Of a DNA stretch of 64,000 bases, positions 8,078-17,010 are shown piece by piece. Position numbers and translations under genes: made by a program. The DNA comes from Rhodothermales bacterium (GTDB lineage Bacteria; Bacteroidota; Rhodothermia; Rhodothermales; UBA10348), in NCBI GenBank assembly GCA_024711125.1, contig JANJTM010000071.1:1-64000 (forward strand). Direction: 5' to 3'. The notes beneath the pieces were generated by a model that made no database searches, had not been told where the DNA came from, and saw only the letters and a program-made list of their open reading frames with translations. Numbering within the stretch: position 1 is the first letter of the stretch; each line of letters opens with the position of its first letter.

Positions 8078-9529
8078 ATGCTCCGAATCGCCGTCATCCT
8101 CCTCGCCCTGGCCGCCGTTTCCCAGGGTTGTGCACCGGGTCCGGTACGGACGGGTGCCGGTTCGGTGCCCCTGGACTGGGACGGCGATTCACGGTGGGAA
8201 GCGTTCGACCGCACCTTCCACCGCGCGCGCGAACTCGGATGCGCCGGTGTGGATGAATCCCTGGAATCGCTCCTGGTGCGCATCGAGGAGTTGTCCGCCT
8301 CGATCACGACGGGCATCGAGCCCGACGATCCGCTGATGTACGACCTCGAGGAGGCGTTCATCGACGCATCGGCCCTGGCGGCCGCCTGCCCGCGTCGCCT
8401 GCCGTCGCTGCTGTCGGCCCACGTGGTGGCCGCCCGCGCCGCATCCAGCTCGGCGCGGAAGTGGGACCGGACGGATCGGACCGCCCGGGACCGCATCTAC
8501 CGCCACATGTACACCCTGCGGGCGACGCGCGACCAGGCCGTGCTCATGGCCGAGGGCGTCGATCCCGATTCGCTCGCCCTTCCCCGCGTCCGGACCGCAT
8601 CCGGCGTTCCGACCGGAACGTGGCTCGGGATCCCCGTCCGATCCGGAGACCTCCTCGTCACCCGGGGAGTGGTCGCGTCTTCGGCCCTGACGTCCCGGGG
8701 CAGCGACCGGCCGGGGGTCTTCTCGCACGTGGCGATGCTTCACATCGACCCGGAGACGGGCGCCCTCTCGTTCGTGGAGTCGTTCCCCGAGACCGGCGGC
8801 GAGGCGCACTCCCCCGAGTTCTTCCTCGCCGACACCAAGCGTCGCATCCTCGTGCTGCGCCTCCGCGAGGAGCACCCCGCGCTTCGGCGGGAGCCGACGC
8901 TTCCGCACCGCGCGGCGGAAGCCGCGTTACGGTCGGTGACCGAGCGCCGGGTGCGATTCGATTTCTCGCTGGACGCGGGGGATCGGCGCCGCCAGTTCTG
9001 TTCCGAAATCCCCCTGTTCGCGTACGGCGACCTCGGCGTGCGGCTCTGGGAGGCACCGTCGACCATTTCGGCTCCGGGTACCGTGCACTGGCTTTTCGGA
9101 ATGGGGGCGCGCTCGTTCACGACCCAGGTACCGTCGGATCTGGAGTTCGATCCGAACCTCGAGTTCGCCGGGGAGTGGTTCCGCCCGGACGGCCTCTGGC
9201 CCGACCTGCTGGACAACGTGGCGAGCGATGCCCTGTTCGAAGCCGCCGATCACGGGTTGGAGTTGCGCTCCAAGCCGTGGCTCGTGCCGGCGGTGTGGGG
9301 GCTGAAAGCCTGGAGCTGGACCCTGAACCGACTCGGGCGGAAGGGTCCCTTGCCCGAGGGCGCCGGCGCGCTCCAGGCGTTGCGATTCCGCGAGTTTTCC
9401 GTGCGCCATGCGGCCCTCGTCGTCGCCGTGCGACGAGCCGCCGATCGGTACGTGGAGGAGCATGGGCATCGTCCCTACTACCCGGAACTGCTGGCCATGG
9501 CACGACGGGCGCTTGCGCGAACGTCTTGA
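8078..9529 (+). CDS. YiiX/YaeF-type permuted papain-like lipoprotein (C92-like)
   Basis: A 483-residue lipoprotein: the N-terminus ends in the lipobox AVSQGC (Cys18). The C-terminal part carries the permuted NlpC/P60-papain signature: GDLLVTRG, then FSHVAML (His217), an acidic FVESFPE (Glu234) and, later in the chain, RRQFCSEIPLFAY (Cys308). In permuted members the His comes before the Cys, as here. Such proteins are probable amidases or proteases at the cell envelope, with few defined substrates. The 180-residue helical N-terminal region is not one I recognise. Membrane-anchored on the periplasmic side is expected. Confidence 0.8.
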   Translation: MLRIAVILLALAAVSQGCAPGPVRTGAGSVPLDWDGDSRWEAFDRTFHRARELGCAGVDESLESLLVRIEELSASITTGIEPDDPLMYDLEEAFIDASALAAACPRRLPSLLSAHVVAARAASSSARKWDRTDRTARDRIYRHMYTLRATRDQAVLMAEGVDPDSLALPRVRTASGVPTGTWLGIPVRSGDLLVTRGVVASSALTSRGSDRPGVFSHVAMLHIDPETGALSFVESFPETGGEAHSPEFFLADTKRRILVLRLREEHPALRREPTLPHRAAEAALRSVTERRVRFDFSLDAGDRRRQFCSEIPLFAYGDLGVRLWEAPSTISAPGTVHWLFGMGARSFTTQVPSDLEFDPNLEFAGEWFRPDGLWPDLLDNVASDALFEAADHGLELRSKPWLVPAVWGLKAWSWTLNRLGRKGPLPEGAGALQALRFREFSVRHAALVVAVRRAADRYVEEHGHRPYYPELLAMARRALARTS

Positions 9530-9617
9530 GGTATCGGCGCGGGCCGGGGCGGGGTCCCGGCGCGCCCCCGGCACGGACCGGCGACTTTCCCCGGCATCCG
9601 GATCCGAGGCCCGCGGC

Positions 9618-9625
9618 TATGTTCG
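9618..9625 (+). promoter_or_regulatory. -7 element TATGTTCG for the octaheme cytochrome
   Basis: TATGTTCG is one base off TAnnTTTG and lies 33-40 bp before the ATG at 9659. Confidence 0.45.
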
Positions 9626-9658
9626 GTCGAGACTGTCGCATCCGACCCGTCCGGTGCC

Positions 9659-10963
9659 ATGTTCCGACTTGCCGCAATCGCCCTGCCCACGCCCGTCGTG
9701 GCCCTGTTCGCCCTGCTCGCGGGTTCGCTTCCCACGGCGGCTCCGCCGGGGGTACCTCCGGCAGACCTGCCGCCGCTGGAGGCTCCGGACCAGGACTGCT
9801 ACGAGTGTCACGCCACGGTGACGCCGGGCGTGGTTACCGATTGGACCCAGAGTCGCCATGCAAAGGAATCCGTGGCGTGCTCAGACTGCCACGGGGAGGA
9901 GCATACGTCGGCCGACGACGTGCTCGAGGTGGAACTGCCGACTCCCGAGACGTGCGAAACCTGCCATGACGAGCGGGTCTCGCAGTACAAGGCGGGCAAA
10001 CACGCGAAAGCCTGGGAGGCCATGAAAGCCATGCCCACCTTCCACTGGCAACCCATGACGTTGACCGAGGGGCTCAAGGGATGCGGAGGCTGCCACAAGA
10101 TCGGCCTGAAGTCGGACGAGGAATACGTCGAACTCAAGCTCGAGGGGCACGGGTACGGAGTGGCGTCGTGCGATGCCTGCCACACCCGGCACCTGTTCTC
10201 GATCGAGGAGGCGCGGCAACCCGAAGCGTGCCAGACCTGCCACATGGGATTCGATCATCCGCAGTGGGAGATGTATTCGACCTCGAAGCACGGCGTTCGC
10301 AATACGCTGCAGCGCCAGGGTGTGCTCTCGAAGGAAGCCCTGTCTCCCACGTGCCAGACGTGCCACATGCCGGGCGGCGACCACGAGGTGGGCACGGCGT
10401 GGGGGTTCCTTGCCGTCCGCCTTCCGATGCCCGACGACCCGCAGTGGGCCGCCGACCGGACCACGATTCTGAAGGCGCTGGGGGTACTGACGCCGGAGGG
10501 AGAACCCACCGACCGGCTGGACCGCTTCGCTTCCCTGGATATCGTGCGCACCGATCACGCCGAGTGGCAGGACCGCAGGGACCGGATGATCGAAATCTGC
10601 TCGGGGTGCCATGCCGAGCACTACGTGCGGAACGAACTGGAGAAGGGCGACGACCAGATCCGCACCGTGGACCGCCTCATGGCCGAGGCGATCGGGACCG
10701 TCGCGGGCCTGTATGCCGACGGCACGCTGCCCAAACCCGCGTCGTACGCCTACGCCTATCCGGACCTCCTGACGTTCCACGACGCGGCAACCCCCGTGGA
10801 GCACAAGCTGTTCGTCATGTTCATGGAACACCGCATGCGGGCCTTCCAGGGCATGTACCACATGAACCCCGACTACGCGTTGTGGTACGGCTGGTCGGAA
10901 ATGCAGCGCGACCTGGCGGAAATCCGCCATGAGGCGGAGGTGCTGCGCAAGCTGCGACACTGA
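9659..10963 (+). CDS. octaheme c-type cytochrome, hydroxylamine oxidoreductase (HAO)-like
   Basis: A 434-residue secreted protein (signal peptide about 1-27) with eight CxxCH heme-c motifs beginning at Cys47, 74, 99, 142, 171, 191, 232 and 314. The number of hemes, their bunching in the first 320 residues and the long heme-free C-terminal helical region match the HAO family; NrfA has five hemes and octaheme tetrathionate reductase is arranged differently. HAO relatives oxidise hydroxylamine or hydrazine, or reduce nitrite or hydroxylamine, in the periplasm. Direction depends partly on a tyrosine crosslink to the catalytic heme, which I cannot confirm; several Tyr occur near MNPDYALWYGW (about 403-412). 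Single gene with its own promoter. Confidence 0.85.
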   Translation: MFRLAAIALPTPVVALFALLAGSLPTAAPPGVPPADLPPLEAPDQDCYECHATVTPGVVTDWTQSRHAKESVACSDCHGEEHTSADDVLEVELPTPETCETCHDERVSQYKAGKHAKAWEAMKAMPTFHWQPMTLTEGLKGCGGCHKIGLKSDEEYVELKLEGHGYGVASCDACHTRHLFSIEEARQPEACQTCHMGFDHPQWEMYSTSKHGVRNTLQRQGVLSKEALSPTCQTCHMPGGDHEVGTAWGFLAVRLPMPDDPQWAADRTTILKALGVLTPEGEPTDRLDRFASLDIVRTDHAEWQDRRDRMIEICSGCHAEHYVRNELEKGDDQIRTVDRLMAEAIGTVAGLYADGTLPKPASYAYAYPDLLTFHDAATPVEHKLFVMFMEHRMRAFQGMYHMNPDYALWYGWSEMQRDLAEIRHEAEVLRKLRH

Positions 10964-11017
10964 GCCGGCAGCGGCTTTCGCGGTGAGCGCAGGCGGCGCT
11001 GCGCCGCGGACGGAGGC

Positions 11018-11827
11018 TCAGAGCAGGGGCGTGTCCTCCCGGCGCTTCCGGTACGGAGACCCGGGGCTCTTTTCCTGGACCCACTCGTAGTACTCGAGCA
11101 TCTGGAGGTCCTTGGTGGCCTCCCGATCCAGCACGCAGACCGTTTCGGGGTGCATCTGGAGCGCGCTTGCCGTGCACATCGAGGTCACGGGACCCTCGAT
11201 CATCGCCGCCACCGCCGGGGCCTTGTACCGGCCGTTGGCCAGGATGAGGATCTTGCGCGCTTCCAGGATCGTGCCGACGCCCATCGTGATCGCGTAGATC
11301 GGCACGTCTTCGGGCCGCTCGAAATATCGGGCGTTGTCGAGAATCGTCTGTTTGGCCAGCGTCTTGATGCGGGTGCGCGATCCGAGCGAACTCGTGGGCT
11401 CGTTGAACGCGATGTGGCCGTCGGTGCCGATACCGAGCAGCTGGAGGTCGATGCCGCCGCTCTCCCGGATGCGCGCCTCGTACCACGTGCAGAACGCCTC
11501 GTAGTTGTCGGTCGTGCCTGACGGGATGTAGATGTTCTGCTCGGGGATGTTGAGGTACTGGAACAGGTTCTCCCGCATGAACCAGTGGTAACTGGCCGGC
11601 GAGTCCTTGGGCAGGCCGACGTATTCGTCCAGGTTGAACGTAGTGACCCGGGAAAAATCGAGCCCCTCCTCCCGGTGCATCCGTACCAGCTCCCGGTACA
11701 GTCCGATCGGAGTACCGCCGGTCGCGAGTCCGAGGACCGCGTTCGGCTTCTCGTTGATGGTGCGGGCGACGATCCGAGCCCCGATACGGCTCATTTCGTC
11801 GTAGTTCTCGGTGATGACGATGCGCAT
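11018..11827 (-). CDS. nagB: glucosamine-6-phosphate deaminase
   Basis: A 269-residue protein with all NagB landmarks: LGLATGGTPIGLYREL (phosphate binding), FNLDEYVGL (catalytic Asp), and GIGTDGHIAFNEPTSSL. It converts glucosamine 6-phosphate to fructose 6-phosphate and ammonia in the cytosol, the last step of amino-sugar breakdown. Length is standard. It lies 39 bp downstream of the CotH-family gene on the same strand but has a different role; no other nag gene is in the window. Confidence 0.95.
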   Translation of the reverse strand: MRIVITENYDEMSRIGARIVARTINEKPNAVLGLATGGTPIGLYRELVRMHREEGLDFSRVTTFNLDEYVGLPKDSPASYHWFMRENLFQYLNIPEQNIYIPSGTTDNYEAFCTWYEARIRESGGIDLQLLGIGTDGHIAFNEPTSSLGSRTRIKTLAKQTILDNARYFERPEDVPIYAITMGVGTILEARKILILANGRYKAPAVAAMIEGPVTSMCTASALQMHPETVCVLDREATKDLQMLEYYEWVQEKSPGSPYRKRREDTPLL

Positions 11828-11865
11828 GGCGGGACTCGGAAAGACTCAGCGCAAGGTACGCACCG

Positions 11866-14800
11866 TCACCGCACGATGGCGGCAGAACCGGCGGCGACGG
11901 CCCTTCCGTCCACGAAAACTCGCAGGAGAATGAGGCCTGACGCGGCGTCCGGCAGGTTGATGACGAGCGACGAGCGGCCGGCCGGCAGGACTCCGGGCCG
12001 CACGTGGCCGAGTTCCCGCCCCAGGAGGTCGTACGCGGTGACGACAACGTCCCCCGATCGCGGAACCGAGACGTCCAGCGAGGTCGAGTCCCGGAACGGA
12101 TTGGGATAGGCGTGGACCGAGGCCGACCCACCGGGCAACTCGGCGGTCTGCGTGCCGACGGGGACGGCGTTCCGTGCGCCGGGCGTGCCGCCGTACGTTT
12201 CGGACGCCCGCCAAAGACCGGCGAGTCGGTTGTCGCCGGTCGGCTCCACGAGCTCCAGCGAGGCCCCCTGCCCGTCCGCTTCGACGGGCCACGGCGCCTC
12301 GTCGGTGAAGGCGACCGAGTCGGCCAGGACCCCTCCCGCGTCGCGCAGGTAGATCGTTTCGCCCCCCTTCGAGAACCCGTATCCCCAGTTTCCGAGCGGA
12401 GTGGGCCCGTTCGGGTGCACGGCCGCGAAATCGGCGGCGTTCTGCGCGAGCACCACGAACCCGCCGGCGGGGATGACGGTGCCGGCCGGCACCGTGAACA
12501 CGTGGGTCGGATCGCCGTCGCCGAGCGTCCATCCCGCGAGATCCACCGCGGAAGACGAGACGTTCGTCAGTTCGACCCAGTCACCCGGATCGGCGGCATC
12601 GGGCGGGTGGTACATGATTTCGTTGATCACGATCGCCGATTCGGCGCCCGGATCGACCTCGAACCGCGCGGTCAGGTCGGGTTTGTCCCCGGCGTCGACC
12701 TCGATGCGGTTCGTGGTGGCGTTCGAGCTTCCGCTCCACCCCGCGAAACGGTATCCGGGAGCGGGCTCGGCCGTGACGGGCACGGGCACGTTCACGAAGT
12801 ACCGGCCCTCCCACGTCGCCGACGGGACGGCCTCGCGGTTGACGAGCACGCGCCCGCGCCAGGGCTCCGGGTTGCGCACCGTGACGGTATTCATGCTGCC
12901 CAGGGCGAAGTAGCTTCGGACGTACTGCGTGAGCGCGTCGGGCCGGTTGCGCGCGAACTGGCGCATCACCTCGATGTCCTGCTGCCACGTCGACAGGCTG
13001 CCGCCCCAGCGCCGCGTATGCGCGGGAATCTCGGCCCGGATCCCGTCGGCCAGCGAATCGAGCACGGCTTCCATGCGATCGATGCGGAACCGCGTATTGA
13101 GGAAATCTGCGTACCGGTTGACGAAAAGCCTCCGGAACGTGCCGTTGGTCAACAGACGACGCAGCAGGTAAGTCGACCACTCCGGGTTGGGCCAGTTGAC
13201 GCCCCCCGGGGCGACTGCGAACGTCAGCGTGTTGTTGGCCCAGTTTCCGGGGCCGTACAGTCCGAATCCGAAATCGGTATCGTACAGGATCCAGCGGAAC
13301 CGTCCCTCGGGCGTCCGCTCGCGCCACGTCTTCGTGTTGTTGCCCGGCCAGTCGGTATTGTCGAAGAAGATCTGCGCGATGTGATAGTCGATGTAATTGT
13401 CGAGGTCGATGTGCTCGCCCACCGTCGTCAGCCAGTCGGGTGAGCCGACGTCGCTGTTCCGGACGAAGTCCATCATGGCGTTCCACGCGGTCGCGTCGCC
13501 GCGGATCGCAACCATCTGGTATTCGCCCTGCCAGTCCATCATGTCGATGGCATCCGGATCCACCCCGCCGTTCTGCGCCACGTAGTGCTCGTTGATCTTC
13601 TCGCGAACGTTCTGGATGCCCCAGTACTCGCCGTTCAGGTAGACCACCGCGGGCCGGTAGGCCATCCAGTCGATTTCGGTGTCCGTGACGAGCGACTGCA
13701 TGTACCCGTCGCGCAGTTGGGTGCGATTCCAGTCGTTGCCCGAGTTGCGCAGGACGAAGGTCTCGTACCGATCGAAGGGCTTGTTGGAGAAAAGCCTGTG
13801 GTCGAAACGGTTGGCCCCGTATTCACTGCGTGCGAACATCGCCAGCGACTTCTGCGGATGGGCGCGGGACCAGCCACCGTAGATCTTGACCCCGGCGCCG
13901 TGCGAAAACGCGAGCGATCCGCCGGACTCGAAAAACTCGACGTGAACGGGCTTCTCCCAGTCCTGCCAGAAATTCGCGCCCCAGTTCGGTGCTCCGCCCT
14001 GCGCGTTCGGGCCCAGCACGTAGATGCCGGAATTCCAGTCCCACAGGTTGGGTGGATCGGTGGTCAGAGAGACCACCGCCATGGAGCGCGGGCTTTCGAC
14101 GATATACGTTCGCGTCACCACGTCGCCCGGGATGGCCCCCGGGGCCACCACCCGCGCCCTTACGACCGTCGTGGCGGTGAGCGTGCGCGTATAGGTGGGC
14201 ACGCCGCCGCTCTCGCCGGGCGTCGAACCGTCGGTGGTGACCACGACGAGCCCTCCGGGCGTGTCGGGGCCGATCGTCAACACGCGTCCGGGCGAGACGT
14301 GTCCCGCGTCAAGGCTGAAACTCGGCGGCGGTGCCTGCCCGGTGAACGTGGTCGCGACGTTCGCCGCACCCGGCGTGGGGCTCGTGAAGATCACCGTCTC
14401 CCCCGTCGCGTTGCGCCCCGTCGAGAAATCGGTCGGCGCCTCGGGGACGTCGAAGCAGTCGGACTGCGACCCGTCCGGCCGCCCGAGACATAACCGTTCG
14501 CCCACGGCGATGCGGAAATCGGTGTGCAGGGGGCGCACGAACAGCGGCGCCAGCTGCGCCGAGACTCCGCCGACGTCCGGCGTTCCTGCGGTCGCGATCG
14601 ACAGGAACGGGATCAGCGACAGGTCGCTCGAGCCGGAGGCGACGTTGTGCACCTCGACGGCCAGGGTGTTCGCGCCCGGCACGAGGTACTGCAGCGCATC
14701 GGCGAGGTTGAACTCCTCGGGTCGTCCGCCGAGGTACATCGCGGCTTCCCGGTCACGTGTCGCCGTCATGGCCCACGAAACCGGGGTTCCCGGAGTGCCC

Positions 14801-15423
14801 AAGTTCGCCCGGGCCACTTCCCGGCCGTTCAGGTAGGCGACGAATCCGTCGTCGTAGTCCACGTGCAGGAGCAGGCCGACGACCGACGCGGGGTCGGCGA
14901 CCTCGAACGTGGTCCGTGCGGCCACCGAGATCACCGGCTGCACGACGGTCGCGTCGTCCCCGTCGCCGTACCCGAATCCGCTCGCTCCGTTCGCCCACCC
15001 CGACACGTCGACCGAAGGCTGCATCCAGTCCGAGGGTGTCGACGTCCCCCCCACCCGGTACTTCCACACGTGGCCGCGATCCACGGGAGTCGTCCATCGC
15101 CCGGGTAGCCCCACCCGGTCCTTGTCCGAAGCGAAAACCACCAGGTGCCCGCCCGGCTCCAGCGTACGGGCCGGAAGCACCCAGCCGAGCGCAGGGTCGC
15201 CCTTGTCTGTCAGCACCCAGCCGGCCAGGTCCACCGGCGCGGGGCCGTCGTTGCGCAGTTCGATCCAGTCGGGGTAGTCCCCGTCCTCATCGGCGAGGGT
15301 CGTCGTATTGGACGACATCACCTCCGATATCACCACCTGGCGCGCCGAGGCCGGGTCGGCGATGACGGGCGGGAGCAGGAGCATGGCCGCGGCTGCGGCG
15401 GCGCGAACGCGGAGGAGTGTCAC
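11866..15423 (-). CDS. secreted CotH-family protein with lamin-tail domains and T9SS sorting domain
   Basis: About 1185 residues from a GTG at 15423, the start that gives a signal peptide (RVRAAAAAAMLLLPP...). Order: lamin-tail domain (VVISEVMSSNTTTLADEDGD), a beta-rich region, a CotH kinase-like core, an InlB/Big-like segment, a second lamin-tail domain (IVINEIMYHPPDAADPGDWV) and a T9SS type A sorting domain (SVHAYPNPFRDS...). The core shows AGVKIYGGWSR, NSGNDWNRTQLRDG, DWPGNNTKTWRER and RWILYDTDFGFG, where CotH kinases place catalytic residues. CotH of Bacillus phosphorylates spore-coat proteins; secreted homologues may modify exported proteins. A TTG further upstream (15474) extends the frame but is less likely. 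Confidence 0.85.
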   Translation of the reverse strand: MTLLRVRAAAAAAMLLLPPVIADPASARQVVISEVMSSNTTTLADEDGDYPDWIELRNDGPAPVDLAGWVLTDKGDPALGWVLPARTLEPGGHLVVFASDKDRVGLPGRWTTPVDRGHVWKYRVGGTSTPSDWMQPSVDVSGWANGASGFGYGDGDDATVVQPVISVAARTTFEVADPASVVGLLLHVDYDDGFVAYLNGREVARANLGTPGTPVSWAMTATRDREAAMYLGGRPEEFNLADALQYLVPGANTLAVEVHNVASGSSDLSLIPFLSIATAGTPDVGGVSAQLAPLFVRPLHTDFRIAVGERLCLGRPDGSQSDCFDVPEAPTDFSTGRNATGETVIFTSPTPGAANVATTFTGQAPPPSFSLDAGHVSPGRVLTIGPDTPGGLVVVTTDGSTPGESGGVPTYTRTLTATTVVRARVVAPGAIPGDVVTRTYIVESPRSMAVVSLTTDPPNLWDWNSGIYVLGPNAQGGAPNWGANFWQDWEKPVHVEFFESGGSLAFSHGAGVKIYGGWSRAHPQKSLAMFARSEYGANRFDHRLFSNKPFDRYETFVLRNSGNDWNRTQLRDGYMQSLVTDTEIDWMAYRPAVVYLNGEYWGIQNVREKINEHYVAQNGGVDPDAIDMMDWQGEYQMVAIRGDATAWNAMMDFVRNSDVGSPDWLTTVGEHIDLDNYIDYHIAQIFFDNTDWPGNNTKTWRERTPEGRFRWILYDTDFGFGLYGPGNWANNTLTFAVAPGGVNWPNPEWSTYLLRRLLTNGTFRRLFVNRYADFLNTRFRIDRMEAVLDSLADGIRAEIPAHTRRWGGSLSTWQQDIEVMRQFARNRPDALTQYVRSYFALGSMNTVTVRNPEPWRGRVLVNREAVPSATWEGRYFVNVPVPVTAEPAPGYRFAGWSGSSNATTNRIEVDAGDKPDLTARFEVDPGAESAIVINEIMYHPPDAADPGDWVELTNVSSSAVDLAGWTLGDGDPTHVFTVPAGTVIPAGGFVVLAQNAADFAAVHPNGPTPLGNWGYGFSKGGETIYLRDAGGVLADSVAFTDEAPWPVEADGQGASLELVEPTGDNRLAGLWRASETYGGTPGARNAVPVGTQTAELPGGSASVHAYPNPFRDSTSLDVSVPRSGDVVVTAYDLLGRELGHVRPGVLPAGRSSLVINLPDAASGLILLRVFVDGRAVAAGSAAIVR

Positions 15424-15432
15424 GGGCTGTCC

Positions 15433-15477
15433 GGGTTGAAACGTTAAAATGCCCGGGGAATCCGAGCATTTCAACCC
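15433..15477. promoter_or_regulatory. inverted repeat upstream of the CotH-family gene
   Basis: GGGTTGAAA (15433-15441) pairs with TTTCAACCC (15469-15477), with inner ATGC/GCAT. It begins 10 bp before the chosen start codon, so it could be an operator or leader hairpin for that gene. Confidence 0.4.
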
Positions 15478-15575
15478 CCATTCCCGATTACGCGAGGTTT
15501 TCGCGTTGGGTCCTTCCGCGGGTTGCCGACTCCGGCGCCGGGTGCCCCGCCCGCCCCGACACGCGACACGGAGCC

Positions 15576-15607
15576 CGGCCCGGCCCGAAACGCGCCGGGC
15601 CGGGCCG
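15576..15607 (-). terminator. strong GC hairpin after the MFS gene
   Basis: A perfect 12-bp stem (CGGCCCGGCCCG with CGGGCCGGGCCG) and an 8-nt loop, starting 9 bp after the MFS stop. No T-run. Confidence 0.55.
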
Positions 15608-15615
15608 TTCCGAAG

Positions 15616-16779
15616 TCAGGCGGTCGCCTTGCGACGCGCGAAGTGCCGCGCCGCGAAGGCGACGATCAGCACCGCGGGCAAGACCGCCATGTACCGGAGC
15701 GTGTCGGCCCCGGTCGACGCGTGGTCGAGGAAGTCGCCCATGACCGGCAGCACGATCGAGACGGAGAACATTCCGAGTCCGCCCATGATCGACAGGCCGA
15801 GCGCCCCGGACTCGGGGATGTTCTCGCTCACGAAACCGAGCATCGTGGGCCAGAAATAGCAGATGCCTACGGCGAACACCGCGGCGGCGGCGAAGGTCAT
15901 CCACCCGCTGGCGTACGACAGGGCCACGAGTCCGAGCGTCGAGAACACGGCCGAGAAGAGCAGCATTCCGCTGGTCGACAGCCGGTGCACGACCGGGCCC
16001 GCGAACGCTCGACCGAGCGCCATGATACCGTTGATGAACGCGAGCACGAGGATGGCCGACACGCCCGTATCGGCGAGCAGCGACGAGATGCGCTGGCCCG
16101 TGCCGAGTTCGGTCGAGGCCGTGAGCAGCATGCAGAACCCCATGAACAGGAAAAGGGGCGACGCGACCGCCTTCCACATGCCGGCCGTCGATACGCCCAT
16201 CGTGACGCGCTCGGTCTGGGGCAGCTCCTGCCCGAGGAAGAGGTACCCGTACACGACGAGCGGAAGCGCGAGCGTAGCCACCAGCACCTCCCACTGCAGA
16301 CCCATGATGTCCATCACGAGGTAGGCCACCAGGCTTCCGATCACGATTCCGCCCGGAAACCAGACGTGGAAGCGGTTGAGCATCGTCGTCTTGTTGTCGG
16401 GGTAGAGCGTCGCGACGAGCGGATTGCAGGCCGCCTCGACCATGCCGTTGCCGAGCCCGGTGAGCAGCACGGCCGCGAAAAGCGACCAGAAACCCGTCGC
16501 GGCGATCATCAGGACGATGCCGAGCGCGTGGGTCGCGAAGGCGATCCATACGATGCGCTTCATGCCGAGGATGTCGACGAGCGGACCGCCGATGATCATG
16601 GCCACGGTGAAGCCCCAGAACGCGGGGCCGAAAACGATGCCGATCTGCTCGAGCGACAGTCCGAATTCGCCGGCGAACTCGAGTTCGAGCTTCGCGCGGA
16701 TGGCAAAGGTCATGGCCGTCACGATGAGCGCGATGCAGCTCGCCAGGAACAGCCGTGAGGCGTTGGAATGGTCGTGCAT
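15616..16779 (-). CDS. MFS transporter, probable sugar permease
   Basis: A 387-residue membrane protein with about twelve hydrophobic segments. After a short cytosolic start (MHDHSNASRLF) come major-facilitator features, including the loop after helix 2 (GGPLVDILGMKR) and a second-helix-pair motif (NPLVATLYPDNKTT). It resembles sugar MFS carriers of Bacteroidota more than drug exporters, but the substrate is unknown. The ATG at 16779 is the first Met before the first helix; upstream the same frame is non-coding, arginine/histidine-rich. The nearby sugar genes (nagB, fucose genes) make a monosaccharide plausible. It is divergent from the secreted protein at 17011. Confidence 0.85.
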   Translation of the reverse strand: MHDHSNASRLFLASCIALIVTAMTFAIRAKLELEFAGEFGLSLEQIGIVFGPAFWGFTVAMIIGGPLVDILGMKRIVWIAFATHALGIVLMIAATGFWSLFAAVLLTGLGNGMVEAACNPLVATLYPDNKTTMLNRFHVWFPGGIVIGSLVAYLVMDIMGLQWEVLVATLALPLVVYGYLFLGQELPQTERVTMGVSTAGMWKAVASPLFLFMGFCMLLTASTELGTGQRISSLLADTGVSAILVLAFINGIMALGRAFAGPVVHRLSTSGMLLFSAVFSTLGLVALSYASGWMTFAAAAVFAVGICYFWPTMLGFVSENIPESGALGLSIMGGLGMFSVSIVLPVMGDFLDHASTGADTLRYMAVLPAVLIVAFAARHFARRKATA

Positions 16780-17010
16780 GGTGGGGTCGGAATGGATGGG
16801 ACTCCGTGCCGGGGATCCCGCGCGGTCGCGGCGGCCTCCCGTCGGCGGGCGCGTCGCAGAGTACAAACCGCGAGAGATCCGCGCGATACCCCAGACAAAA
16901 ACGCGGCGCCCGGGAATGCGGGGGGCACTTCCGGTGTCCAATTGCCGTACATCCGTCATCCGGGTCGTCGCCGTCCCCGCCGGGCGCGACCACCCCTGCC
17001 TGAATTCGCC

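Noticed and set aside
9659-10963. Nitrite reductase NrfA
   Set aside because: NrfA has five hemes including CxxCK; this protein has eight CxxCH motifs.
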